From contig JBOIBN010000027.1 in assembly GCA_050739575.1 (NCBI GenBank), forward strand, positions 1 through 31,034: 31,034 nt of DNA, written 5' to 3'. Made by a program: the position numbers and the translations under genes. The notes under the pieces are model-generated. The model made no database searches and had not been told where the DNA came from. It was given only the letters and a program-made list of their open reading frames with translations. Below are positions 16,552-24,926 of this stretch, one piece after another. Position 1 is the first letter of the stretch; each line of letters opens with the position of its first letter. Origin of the DNA: JBOIBN01 sp050739575. GTDB lineage: Bacteria; Pseudomonadota; Gammaproteobacteria; JAKDMP01.

Positions 16552-16905
16552 GCTTTACAGGCGTTCGGAGGGATGCGCTCCGATACTTTGCTTTAATGAC
16601 CGAGTGGGATTTCGAAGAATTGCGCGGTAGCCACCAAAGTAAAAAAAGGAGGATGAGTTAAGCGCATCATGGACGTCATCACCATACGGGTTGCGGAAAG
16701 CTTACTACGCTCAACGCTTTGCGTGTCACGACGCACGAATCCCCCCTCCAACTCCGCCTTCCTCGCTGCGCGAGCAAAGGGGAGAGCATGGGAGCGCCGG
16801 CATCTTGCCGGCTTCGGAATACTCTTGCGCGCGATCATCAGGCGGGTCGCGGTCCGAGCGATCGCTCCTGCCCGTTATTCCCGCGAAGCTTGCCTATACG
16901 GATAA
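16552..16905. other. Gene-free 354-base gap with a REP-like palindrome
   Basis: No convincing gene was found here. An AAAGGAGG box at about 16645 precedes only a three-codon ATG-AGT-TAA. Around 16795-16812, GCCGGC-ATCTT-GCCGGC forms a hairpin inside a GGAGCGCCGGCATCTTGCCGG context. That context is reminiscent of dispersed palindromic repeats that read as GSAGILPA or ERRHLAG in different frames. The surrounding frames show this low-complexity, repeat-derived character. Confidence 0.5.
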
Positions 16906-18456
16906 TCAATGTTTCGCTGGTGTCTGTTCGTGTACGCGCGTGAAGATCTCGGGAACGCCGGCTATTTTGAACGCCTGGACGCGACCGAGCGCGTCGAGGT
17001 AGAAGGTGACGTAGTCGTTTCCGTACACGCGGTTGTGCCACGGCGCCTTGAATGTGTCGTGGGCCCAGTGAATCAGTGTCGCGGTGAAATCCGGGTTGCC
17101 GAAGGCGAGCACGAGGTGGTGGTCCTTCCAGGATACGGTGACGTCGCCGTCGAGATCGTCGTGATAGGTTCCGGCGTAATCTTCGAGCGGCAGCGAGGGT
17201 TTCGCATCGGGGTCGCGCGTCGCCGCGAGTTTCGCATCCTCATTATTCCCGGTGGCATCCTCTTTTTTCACGAGTGTCATCAAGGCGCCGCTCACGTCGC
17301 GCGGCGGACGACCGAGATAGACGTCCAACAGATGAAACAGCACCGCTTCCGGCGCCCGGTTCTGGTTCATGTTGCTGAGGACCACGATGCCGAGATGTTC
17401 GTCCGGCAACATCCCGAGCGCGGAGGCCATACCGTCGATGTCGCCGGCGTGCCAGACGAGCTTATGGCCCGCGTAATCCTGCACGAAGAAGCCTAGCCCA
17501 TAGTCGAGAAACTGGCTGTCCGGCGTCTGGGCGAGCGCCCATTCGCCGATCTCGCTGTCAGCTGCGATCGGCATCTGTGGTGTTTCCATCGTCTTGATGA
17601 TCGCCGGATCGAGTATCACCCGGCCGCGATAGCGGCCGTCGGCGAGGATCATCGTGAGCCAGTGTGACATGTCGGCGACGGAGGACTTGATTCCGCCGAC
17701 CGGCGCCATCGCGTCGGTCTGCATGCGCGCGATTGGTACTACTTTCCCGTCGATCTCGGCATGCGGCACTGCGACGTCGCCGTCGGTCTGGAACACCGAC
17801 ATCTGCGATGAGGTATTCGTCATGCCGAGCGGCACGAAGAAATGCCCGCGAACGTAATCGCCCCAGCTCTCGCCCGCCACCGCCGGCACGATCTCCCCCG
17901 CCACGAGATACATCGTATTGTTGTAGCAGAATCGTTCCCGCAGCCCATAATTCGCCTTCTGAAAGCGCAGGTGATAAACGATCTGCGCGCTGTCGAAGCC
18001 GCTTGTCAGCCACATGAAGGTCGGGTCGCAATAGCCGCTGCGGTGGCTGAGGATGTCGCGCACCGTGAGCGCGCTGGTTACATAGGGATCGTCGAGACGG
18101 AAATCCGGAAGGTAATCGATGACCGGATCGTCCCAGTGCAGCTTTCCGGCGGTGACCAGAGTGCCGAGCGCGGCGGCCGTGAAGGCCTTGGTGTTGGAGG
18201 CGATGCCGAACAGCGTATCCGCATCCACCTTTGCGGGCCGCCCGAGTTCGCGCACGCCGTAACCGCGGGCGAGCACCACCCTGCCGTCCTTTACCACCGC
18301 AACGGCAAGCCCCGGTACCTTCCATTGCGCCATGACGGTCTTGACGTAGCCGTCAAGATCGCCCGACGGCGCATTGGTTTGCGCCAGCGCAGCCCCGAAG
18401 GCGAACAAACAGGGAATGAGGACGGCGTAGAGTGCTTTTCTGGCGCGTGACGGCAT
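16906..18456 (-). CDS. Exported serine hydrolase, class C beta-lactamase-like
   Basis: The 516-residue product starts at ATG 18454-18456 with GGGAG upstream; an ATG 11 codons earlier lacks a better site. A signal peptide ends near ALAQ (about residue 26). The beta-lactamase/transpeptidase-like domain spans about 35-375. It has SNTK (Ser87 and Lys90, the SxxK motif), YNN (Tyr178, the YxN motif) and HAG (336-338, replacing KTG). HAG in place of KTG is common in esterase and D-peptidase members, so true beta-lactamase activity is doubtful. The C-terminal part (about 420-516) resembles the DUF3471 beta domain. It is divergent from S10 paralogue 3. Confidence 0.92.
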   Translation of the reverse strand: MPSRARKALYAVLIPCLFAFGAALAQTNAPSGDLDGYVKTVMAQWKVPGLAVAVVKDGRVVLARGYGVRELGRPAKVDADTLFGIASNTKAFTAAALGTLVTAGKLHWDDPVIDYLPDFRLDDPYVTSALTVRDILSHRSGYCDPTFMWLTSGFDSAQIVYHLRFQKANYGLRERFCYNNTMYLVAGEIVPAVAGESWGDYVRGHFFVPLGMTNTSSQMSVFQTDGDVAVPHAEIDGKVVPIARMQTDAMAPVGGIKSSVADMSHWLTMILADGRYRGRVILDPAIIKTMETPQMPIAADSEIGEWALAQTPDSQFLDYGLGFFVQDYAGHKLVWHAGDIDGMASALGMLPDEHLGIVVLSNMNQNRAPEAVLFHLLDVYLGRPPRDVSGALMTLVKKEDATGNNEDAKLAATRDPDAKPSLPLEDYAGTYHDDLDGDVTVSWKDHHLVLAFGNPDFTATLIHWAHDTFKAPWHNRVYGNDYVTFYLDALGRVQAFKIAGVPEIFTRVHEQTPAKH

Positions 18457-18546
18457 CGAATCGTGGCTCCCGATGGGCCGGAGCCTCAAGCTTACACCAT
18501 GAAATCCGGGATGTTTATTGCTTCAACCCTGAGGCCGGACGAGGGG

Positions 18547-18576
18547 TTGACAGGTAGTTTCGTGTTCTAGTACAGT
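18547..18576 (+). promoter_or_regulatory. Candidate sigma-70 promoter for S10 paralogue 3
   Basis: TTGACA at 18547-18552 and TACAGT at 18571-18576 are separated by 18 bases, about 135 bases upstream of the GTG start. The -35 is consensus and the -10 matches four of six bases. The long leader carries no evident gene. Confidence 0.5.
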
Positions 18577-18710
18577 AAAACGCGTGTGGGGGTCGCCTTT
18601 TCTGGTTTTCGGCCTTGCCCCATTTCAGTCCCGCCTGACGTCAGGGCGCCGGCGGGTTCATGGTTTCTCATGCCGGGGTGTTCCGGCTGTTGTTATAAGG
18701 AGATATCAGC

Positions 18711-20300
18711 GTGAACAGGTTTTCAATTCGTGTGGCCGCGCTAGCGATCGCAGTTGTTGCGATGCCGGCGCTCGCCGCGAGTCAGGGCTCGCAGTCCCAG
18801 GCCGGCGCGCAGGGACAGGCATCAAAACAGGGCCAGATGACCCAGCCGCAGAAGCAGGAGACCCATGGTTCGGTAACCGTGGGCGGCAACAAAATTTCCT
18901 ACGACGCCTATGCGGGTACCCTCATTATCAAGAACGATGACCAGAAGCCGATTGCGAGTATGTCCTATTTCGCCTATCTGAAGAGCGGCGTGAAGGATTC
19001 GTCTACACGTCCGATCACGTTCTTTTACAACGGCGGTCCGGGTTCTTCGACGGTGTGGCTGCACATGCTCGCCTTCGGTCCCCAGCGCGTCGTGGTCGGC
19101 AACGGCACGCTTACCCCGTCGGCGCCCTACCAGATGGTGAACAACGACGACAGCCTGCTCGATGCAACCGACGAGGTGTTCATTGACGCGCCCGGCACCG
19201 GCTTCGGCCGCGTGCTCGGCAAGGACCAGGGCGGGGCGGGTTCGCCGAGCGATGTCTACGGCATAGATGAGGACGCCAAGGCCTTCGATCAGTTCATCAC
19301 CCAGTTTCTGACCGAATACGGGCGCTGGAATTCGCCCAAGTTCCTGTTCGGCGAAAGCTACGGCACGACCCGGGACGCGGTGCTCTCCTACGATCTCGGG
19401 CAGGATAACGTGGGTCTCAATGGCGTGGTGTTTCTGTCCTCGGTTCTCAACTGGAGCCTCGGCGTGGACTTCCCCGAGGCGAATCCGGGCGTGAACATCG
19501 GTTATGCGACGGGGCTGCCGAGCTACGCCGCGACCGCGTACTATCACAACAAGCTGCCGCAAAAACCGAAAGACCTACAAGCCTTCTTGACGCAGGTCGA
19601 ACAGTTTGCGATGGGTTCCTATCTGCAGGCGCTGGACGCGGGTGATCTGCTCGATGCCGCAACCAAGGAAAAAATCGCCGGACAGATGCACTTGTACACG
19701 GGTTTGCCGACGGCCTATATACTCAAGGCTGACCTCAGGGTCAACGGCGGCGAGTTCGCGCACGAGCTGTTGGGCGACGACGACATGATTACGGGGCGGC
19801 TCGATTCGCGCTTCAGCGGGCCGACGATGGATCCGCTCGCGCAGACGGCGAACTACGATCCGCTCGACTCGGCGATTGACGCACCGACGGTTTCGATGTT
19901 CAACCAGTACGTGCGTGACACGCTCGACTTCGGCACGGGCATGACCTACGAACCCGAGATCAATGTGTTCCCGATGTGGGACTTCAAGCACCAGCCGCCC
20001 GGTGCGCCCTTCGCGCTGCCGTTCACGCCGAATGTCATGCCCGATCTTGCGGCGGCGATGAAGCTCAATCCGAACATGAAGGTGATGCTCGCGGGCGGTT
20101 ACTTCGATCTCGGTACGCCGTTCTACGCGGCCCAGTACGAGATGCACCAGCTCACGATTCCGCCGAGCTTGCAGAAGAACATCAGCTATGCGTTCTTCCA
20201 GTCAGGGCACATGGTGTATCTGAATCCCGCCGCGCACAAGGCGCTGCACGATGCCGCGGCGAAGTTCATCGAGTCCAACTACAAGGCCCCGCAGCAATAA
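18711..20300 (+). CDS. Exported S10-family serine carboxypeptidase (paralogue 3)
   Basis: The 529-residue product starts at GTG 18711, fixed by AAGGAGATATCAGC. It has a signal peptide ending near LAA (about residue 23), followed by a Gln/Gly/Ser-rich linker of about 30 residues that is longer than in the paralogues. The S10 triad is complete: Ser216 in FGESYGTT, D466 in GYFDLGTP and H500 in SGHMVY, with NGGPGSST at 107-114. It is closest to paralogue 2, and both end in the same kind of terminator. The genes between the two paralogues (GFA, CPBP, beta-lactamase-like) are on the other strand, so this gene has its own promoter. Confidence 0.92.
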   Translation: MNRFSIRVAALAIAVVAMPALAASQGSQSQAGAQGQASKQGQMTQPQKQETHGSVTVGGNKISYDAYAGTLIIKNDDQKPIASMSYFAYLKSGVKDSSTRPITFFYNGGPGSSTVWLHMLAFGPQRVVVGNGTLTPSAPYQMVNNDDSLLDATDEVFIDAPGTGFGRVLGKDQGGAGSPSDVYGIDEDAKAFDQFITQFLTEYGRWNSPKFLFGESYGTTRDAVLSYDLGQDNVGLNGVVFLSSVLNWSLGVDFPEANPGVNIGYATGLPSYAATAYYHNKLPQKPKDLQAFLTQVEQFAMGSYLQALDAGDLLDAATKEKIAGQMHLYTGLPTAYILKADLRVNGGEFAHELLGDDDMITGRLDSRFSGPTMDPLAQTANYDPLDSAIDAPTVSMFNQYVRDTLDFGTGMTYEPEINVFPMWDFKHQPPGAPFALPFTPNVMPDLAAAMKLNPNMKVMLAGGYFDLGTPFYAAQYEMHQLTIPPSLQKNISYAFFQSGHMVYLNPAAHKALHDAAAKFIESNYKAPQQ

Positions 20301-20325
20301 TTTCGCGCTGCTCCGCCACAATGCA

Positions 20326-20352
20326 AGGGGGCCCTTCGGGGCCCCTTTTTTC
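20326..20352 (+). terminator. Rho-independent terminator of S10 paralogue 3
   Basis: GGGGCCC and GGGCCCC pair around a TTCG loop, with weaker pairs at the base and a T-run after it. The core is the same as in the terminator of S10 paralogue 2. It separates this gene from the convergent fumC. Confidence 0.92.
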
Positions 20353-20368
20353 TTCGGTTTGACGGCGG

Positions 20369-21775
20369 TCAGCGTCGGGGTTTCGTGTGTGGCCGGACCA
20401 TCTTGGCGGCATCCACGATACGGTCGAACTCTTCTTCGGTCACATGGCCGAGCTTGAGCGCGGCGGCCTTCAGAGAAATGTCGTGATGCATCGCATGATG
20501 GGCAATTTCCGAGGCCTTGTCGTAGCCGATCTCCGGCGCGAGCGCCGTGACTAGCATCAGGGACCGATCCACGTATTCCCCAATCCTTTTCAAGTTGGGT
20601 CGAGTGCCCTCGACGAGATACTTGCGGAAATTGGTGCAGCCGTCGGCAAGGATCGCTAGCGACTGGCTGATGTTGGCGATCATCAGCGGCTTGTAGACAT
20701 TCATTTCAAGCATGCCGCCGGCGCCACCGAAACCGACGGCGACGTCGTTCGCCATCACCTGCACGGCAAGCATGGTAAGCGCTTCGGTCTGGGTGGGGTT
20801 GACCTTGCCCGGCATGATCGAGGAACCCGGCTCGTTCTCGGGGATCAGCAGTTCGTTGAAGCCGGCGCGCGGTCCGCAGGAGAGCAGCCGGATGTCGTTC
20901 GCGATCTTGTATAGCGAAACGGCAAGCGTGCGCAGCGTGCCCGAGAACTGCACCAGCGCGTCGTGCGCACCCTGCACAGCGAATTTATTGGGTGCCGAAA
21001 CGAAAGGCAGACCGGTGAGTTTCGCGATTTCGGCCGCCGCAGCCTCGGCGAAACCAAACGGTGCATTGATGCCGGTGCCGACGGCCGTGCCGCCAAGCGC
21101 GAGTTTATAGGCGTCGCCGAGCGCCGCCTCGATGCGTGCAATGTCTTCGGCGAGCATTTCCGCGTAACCCGACCACTCCTGGCCGAGCGTGAGCGGCGTC
21201 GCATCCTGCATGTGGGTGCGCCCGATCTTGACAATGTCGCGCCACTCCTCGGCCTTTTTGGAGATGGCCGCTCGCAAGGCATCGAGCGCCGGGAGCAGCC
21301 GTTCACGCGCACCGATTGCGCTCGTCATGTACATTGCAGTCGGAAACGTGTCGTTGGAAGACTGCGACAGGTTCACGTGATCGTTGGGATGCACCGGTTT
21401 CTTGGAGCCGAGCGGAGTGCCCGCGATCTGACAGCAGCGGTTTGAGATCACCTCGTTCACATTCATGTTGAACTGGGTGCCGCTGCCCGTCATCCATACG
21501 TGCAGCGGAAACATGTCAAGGTGTTCGCCGGCGAGAATTTCATCGCATACCCGCACAATCAGCGTGTGGCGCTCGCCGTCCAGATGGCCTCCGGCGTGGT
21601 TCGCGTTCGCCGCAGCCTTCTTGAGCAGCACGTAGGCGGTGATCATCTCGGGCGGCATGAGGTCGCGACCGATGCTGAAGTGCTCGATCGAGCGCTGCGT
21701 CTGCGCACCCCATAGCCTTTCGGCGGGAACCTGAACCTTGCCCAGACTGTCGGTTTCTTCCCTGAAGTCGCTCAT
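20369..21775 (-). CDS. fumC: Class II fumarate hydratase
   Basis: This is the oxygen-stable, iron-free fumarase that interconverts fumarate and L-malate in the citric acid cycle. The 468-residue product has the superfamily signature GSSIMPGKVNP (317-327). It also has TGSGTQFNMNVNEVISNR (97-113), the HPNDHVNLSQSSNDTFPT segment (129-146) and the THMQDATPLTLGQE motif (187-200) with the general-acid His. Length is normal for a homotetrameric class II enzyme. The start is ATG 21773-21775, with GGAG upstream; the 68 codons before it are unconserved. It is divergent from the DedA gene. The closely related aspartase is less likely given this motif set. Confidence 0.94.
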   Translation of the reverse strand: MSDFREETDSLGKVQVPAERLWGAQTQRSIEHFSIGRDLMPPEMITAYVLLKKAAANANHAGGHLDGERHTLIVRVCDEILAGEHLDMFPLHVWMTGSGTQFNMNVNEVISNRCCQIAGTPLGSKKPVHPNDHVNLSQSSNDTFPTAMYMTSAIGARERLLPALDALRAAISKKAEEWRDIVKIGRTHMQDATPLTLGQEWSGYAEMLAEDIARIEAALGDAYKLALGGTAVGTGINAPFGFAEAAAAEIAKLTGLPFVSAPNKFAVQGAHDALVQFSGTLRTLAVSLYKIANDIRLLSCGPRAGFNELLIPENEPGSSIMPGKVNPTQTEALTMLAVQVMANDVAVGFGGAGGMLEMNVYKPLMIANISQSLAILADGCTNFRKYLVEGTRPNLKRIGEYVDRSLMLVTALAPEIGYDKASEIAHHAMHHDISLKAAALKLGHVTEEEFDRIVDAAKMVRPHTKPRR

Positions 21776-21956
21776 TTCGTTCTGCTCCGGCGTTGTTCCG
21801 CAGGTTTTGCGCGGCCGAATCCCGCAAGTCCGCAATTCTAAAGCAACTTCGGGCCTCGCGCATGAATTTTCACCTGTTATCCGATGGGTTCGACACCGCG
21901 ATGCGGTGCAACGGGGCGCTCTGCTAGGATGCGGGACGCATTCCACGGGCGGGCGG

Positions 21957-22595
21957 ATGGAGGGATTGGTCACCACCATTCAGACGTATCTCGAACAGTA
22001 CGGCTATCCGGTGCTGTTTCTGATCGTGCTGATCGAGAGCTTCGGCATTCCCGCGCCGGGGCAGACGCTGCTGGTTGCGGCTGCGTTACTGGCCGCGGCG
22101 GGCAAGCTGACGCTCGCCTGGGTGCTCGTGACCGCCTTTGCCGCTGCCGTGATCGGCGACAGTCTGGGCTATCTGCTCGGCCGCAAGGGCGGCCACAGGC
22201 TGCTGATTCGCTACGGCGGCCGGTTCGGGCTGACCAAGCGGGTCTTCATCAAGGTGCGGCGCAAGTTCCAGCGCTACAGCGGCTGGTTCGTCACACTCGC
22301 GCGCTTTTTCGACGTGCTGAGGCAGATCAACGGCATCGTGGCCGGTTCGGCCGAGATGCCCTTCTGGCGTTTCCTGCTGTTCAACGTAACGGGCGCGGCA
22401 CTGTGGGTTTCGCTGTGGGGTTTCGGCAGCTATTACCTCGGACGGGGCTTGCGCGAATGGCTGAGCGGTTTCGGTGACTTGGCGACTTGGCTCACGCTCG
22501 GCGTATTGGCTCTCGCCGTATTGCTGGTCGCGGGCTGGTTCTGGCATCGGGCGCACCGGAAGCGCGCACGCAATCGGGAGCGCTCAGCGCGGTAG
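21957..22595 (+). CDS. DedA-family membrane protein
   Basis: The 212-residue protein has the DedA (SNARE-associated/VTT) pattern. An N-terminal re-entrant region is followed by FLIVLIESFGIPAPGQTLL, then a GDSLGYLLGRKGG motif, a KVRRKFQRYSGWFVTLARFFDVLRQINGIVAG segment with the conserved Arg residues, and C-terminal membrane helices. Family members are inner-membrane proteins linked to undecaprenyl-phosphate or lipid transport and to membrane homeostasis. ATG 21957 starts just before the conserved part; the upstream frame runs into fumC antisense. It is divergent from fumC and overlaps the convergent histidine kinase gene by 12 bases at their 3' ends. Confidence 0.9.
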   Translation: MEGLVTTIQTYLEQYGYPVLFLIVLIESFGIPAPGQTLLVAAALLAAAGKLTLAWVLVTAFAAAVIGDSLGYLLGRKGGHRLLIRYGGRFGLTKRVFIKVRRKFQRYSGWFVTLARFFDVLRQINGIVAGSAEMPFWRFLLFNVTGAALWVSLWGFGSYYLGRGLREWLSGFGDLATWLTLGVLALAVLLVAGWFWHRAHRKRARNRERSAR

Positions 22596-23936
22596 TGTGA
22601 GCGTCGCCGTCAATCCGCTCGGAAGACGGTTGGCGAGGGTGAGCGTGCCGCCGTGCGCTGCGGCGACCTCGCGCGCGATCGCGAGTCCGAGTCCGGTGCC
22701 GCCGGTTGCGCGGTTGCGCGAAGATTCGCCGCGATAAAAGGGTTCGAACACGTGTTCGAGTTCGGATTCGGTCAGGCCAGGACCGTGATCGGCGACCCGG
22801 ATCACGAGCGCATCCTTGCCGTCTTCCACGGAGATTTCGGCGCTGCCGCCGTAGCGCAGCGCGTTCTGCACCAGGTTGTCCAGACAGCGGCGTAGCGCCT
22901 GCGGCCGCGCAGTGTAAGGTGCCGCAGCATTGCCCTCGACGGTGACTTTTTGATCGAGCGCCTGGGCATCGGATTCCATGCTGGCGAGCAGTGCATTCAC
23001 ATCCAGTGGCTGCGCCCGTTCGCGTTCGCTCTCGCCGCGCATGTAGGCGAGCGTTGCCGTCAGCATCCCGTCCATTTCGTCGAGATCGTGATTGATGCTG
23101 TCGCGCAGGGCTGAGTCTTCGAGCATTTCGGCCCGCAGGCGCAGACGCGTGACCGGTGTCTTCAAATCGTGTGAGATGGCGGTGAGCATGCGCAGCCGGC
23201 TGTCGAGAAATCCGAGCAGGCGCTGCTGCATCAGATTGAAGGCCGCGGCGGCGCGGCGCACCTCGGTCGGACCGGACTCGGCAAGCGGCGGACGGCGAAT
23301 ATCGCGTCCGAGCGCGCGTGCGGCCCCGGCGAGCATGGCGAGTGGACGGGTCAGCCAGGTGACGGCAAGGAACGACAAAAGAAGCGCGACGACGAGCAGA
23401 ATGGCGAGCTTGACGAAGAGCGAGATCGGCCATTTCGGAGGCGGTGGCGGGAAATTCGAGGTGATCGAGAGCCAGCTTCCATCGTGCAGCCCGACGACGA
23501 TCACGAAGCCTTTCGAAGGAGGACCGGATCGGTGAGGATCGGGTTCGTCGGCCGGATTGGGACCGGCGACCCGCAGCGGATAACCCGGTCCGAGAGCGTC
23601 TGCCAGTGTCGGCGTCAAAAGGGCGAGCGAGGGCGGCAGCGGCTGGTTGGCGGCGAGCGAGGGTGCGGTGGAGCTGATGCTGTACCTCCAGTGCCGGTGG
23701 CTCATGATCCGCGTGAGCGTGCGCCGATTCCGCAGGTTGAGTTGCGGGCTGAGTTGATCGAGCAATCTAACCGAGGTCGCGACGTACTCCGAAAGGCGCT
23801 CGACGCTTGCATGCTCTATCAAGTGATGCTGCTCGTGCAGGTTGATGGTGGCGGAGCCGATCAGCGCGGCCGTAAGTCCGACCGACAGCACTAGAACGAG
23901 GCGTCCGAAGAGCGATCTCGGCAGCCAGCGCGTCAC
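22584..23936 (-). CDS. EnvZ/CpxA-type sensor histidine kinase
   Basis: The 450-residue kinase starts at GTG 23934-23936, overlapping the regulator stop by four bases (GTGA). Two membrane helices at about 12-32 and 172-195 enclose a periplasmic sensor of about 140 residues ending in a Pro-rich NFPPPPPKWP stretch. HAMP follows at about 196-245. The H-box TAISHDLKTPVTRLRLR carries the phospho-accepting His256. The ATP domain shows the N-box LDNLVQNALRYG (352-363), G1 DHGPGL, FEPFYRG and G2 GTGLGLAI (413-420). The signal is not known. Its place after an OmpR-type regulator and next to a Spy/CpxP-like gene suggests envelope-stress sensing. Confidence 0.93.
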   Translation of the reverse strand: MTRWLPRSLFGRLVLVLSVGLTAALIGSATINLHEQHHLIEHASVERLSEYVATSVRLLDQLSPQLNLRNRRTLTRIMSHRHWRYSISSTAPSLAANQPLPPSLALLTPTLADALGPGYPLRVAGPNPADEPDPHRSGPPSKGFVIVVGLHDGSWLSITSNFPPPPPKWPISLFVKLAILLVVALLLSFLAVTWLTRPLAMLAGAARALGRDIRRPPLAESGPTEVRRAAAAFNLMQQRLLGFLDSRLRMLTAISHDLKTPVTRLRLRAEMLEDSALRDSINHDLDEMDGMLTATLAYMRGESERERAQPLDVNALLASMESDAQALDQKVTVEGNAAAPYTARPQALRRCLDNLVQNALRYGGSAEISVEDGKDALVIRVADHGPGLTESELEHVFEPFYRGESSRNRATGGTGLGLAIAREVAAAHGGTLTLANRLPSGLTATLTLPR

Positions 23937-24655
23937 GTGGATTCCACGCGCGCGGCGAGAACGTAGCCCTCGCTGCGCAAGGTGCGGATGATCCTCGGTT
24001 CGCGCGCGTCGTCGCGCAGCTTCTGACGCAGCCGGCTCACCTGCACGTCCACGCTGCGGTCGAACGGCGTGGCGTCGCGCCCGCGGGTGATGTCGAGCAA
24101 CTGGTCGCGCGAGAGCACGACGCCGGGATGCTCGAGTAGGGCAAGCAGCAGCAGGTATTCCGCGCCGCTCAACGGAACGAGGACGCCGTCCGCGTCCGTA
24201 AGCTGATGGGTGGCCGGATCGAGCGTCCAGCCGGCAAAGTTGTAGCGCGTAACGCGCGGCGCACGGCGCAGGTTGGGCGGCAGCGCGCGGGTGCGCCGGA
24301 GCACGCTCTTGATGCGGGCGAGCAGTTCGCGCGGATTGAAGGGTTTGGCAAGGTAATCGTCCGCCCCGATTTCGAGGCCGACCACGCGTTCTGTCTGCTC
24401 GTCCCGTGCGGTAAGCATGATGACGGGAATGTCGCTTTCCGCGCGCAACTGGCGGCACAGTTCGATTCCGTCTGTGCCCGGCAACATGAGGTCGAGTACA
24501 ACGAGATCGGGTTGCGAGGAGCCAAGCGCGCGCTGCATCTGCACGCCGTCGGCCGCGGTGGAAACGCGGTAGCCGTTGCGGCCCAGATAATCCGCGAGCA
24601 GGCGGCGGATCTCGGCGTCGTCGTCCACGACGAGGATGTGATCGCTGTCGTTCAT
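23933..24655 (-). CDS. OmpR-family response regulator
   Basis: The 240-residue product has a receiver domain with the acidic pocket (DDD at 11-13), phospho-acceptor Asp55 in VVLDLMLPG, Thr in VIMLTA and Lys in YLAKPFNP. The C-terminal winged-helix DNA-binding domain has LSGAEYLLLLALLEHPGVVLSRDQLL and a DVQVSRLRQKLRDD recognition region. AAGGACAGGG precedes the ATG. It is the first gene of the pair with the histidine kinase. The upstream divergent region of 271 bases leads to the Spy/CpxP-like gene, its likely target by analogy with cpxRA-cpxP. Confidence 0.94.
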   Translation of the reverse strand: MNDSDHILVVDDDAEIRRLLADYLGRNGYRVSTAADGVQMQRALGSSQPDLVVLDLMLPGTDGIELCRQLRAESDIPVIMLTARDEQTERVVGLEIGADDYLAKPFNPRELLARIKSVLRRTRALPPNLRRAPRVTRYNFAGWTLDPATHQLTDADGVLVPLSGAEYLLLLALLEHPGVVLSRDQLLDITRGRDATPFDRSVDVQVSRLRQKLRDDAREPRIIRTLRSEGYVLAARVEST

Positions 24656-24673
24656 CCCTGTCCTTGCCTCTTT

Positions 24674-24789
24674 GCTGAAAAGCTATTGACTCGGCATTTT
24701 CGTTTGCCGTCCGTAAATCATGCGGTGCCCGGCGTTTTTCCGCAACCCCTTATACGCCGCTTTTGCACTTTGCCGCATTCCGGCTGTGT
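24674..24789. repeat. Degenerate second copy of the repeat found at 26591-26734
   Basis: GCTGAAAAGCTATTGACTCG and following bases match 26597-26625 at about 23 of 28 positions. A second shared block, TCCGGCTGTGT, lies further on in both. The middle is diverged. The copy lies in the divergent promoter region between the response regulator and the Spy/CpxP-like gene. Confidence 0.4.
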
Positions 24790-24825
24790 AACAGATTGTT
24801 GCTGCGGACGTGGCCGCAATGCAGA

Positions 24826-24854
24826 CTTACAAAAGGTCCTCGACTCGACACAAT
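24826..24854 (+). promoter_or_regulatory. Candidate promoter of the Spy/CpxP-like gene
   Basis: CTTACA (24826-24831) and CACAAT (24849-24854) are separated by 17 bases, about 75 bases before the start codon. Each box matches four of six consensus bases. No tandem GTAAA box of the CpxR type was found nearby. Confidence 0.35.
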
Positions 24855-24926
24855 CGGCTGACATTCAAGCGCTACGATACTTGCCGACGGGATGTCCCGT
24901 CTTCTGTTCCATTTTAGGAGACAACC

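Noticed and set aside
16669..16905. Small plus-strand gene after the AAAGGAGG box at about 16645
   Set aside because: The box is followed at once by ATG-AGT-TAA, and the next ATG is too far. The frame reads through repeat-like sequence with no domain.
24656..24926. CpxR-type tandem GTAAA boxes in the divergent region
   Set aside because: Only a single GTAAA was found, without the second box at 5-base spacing.
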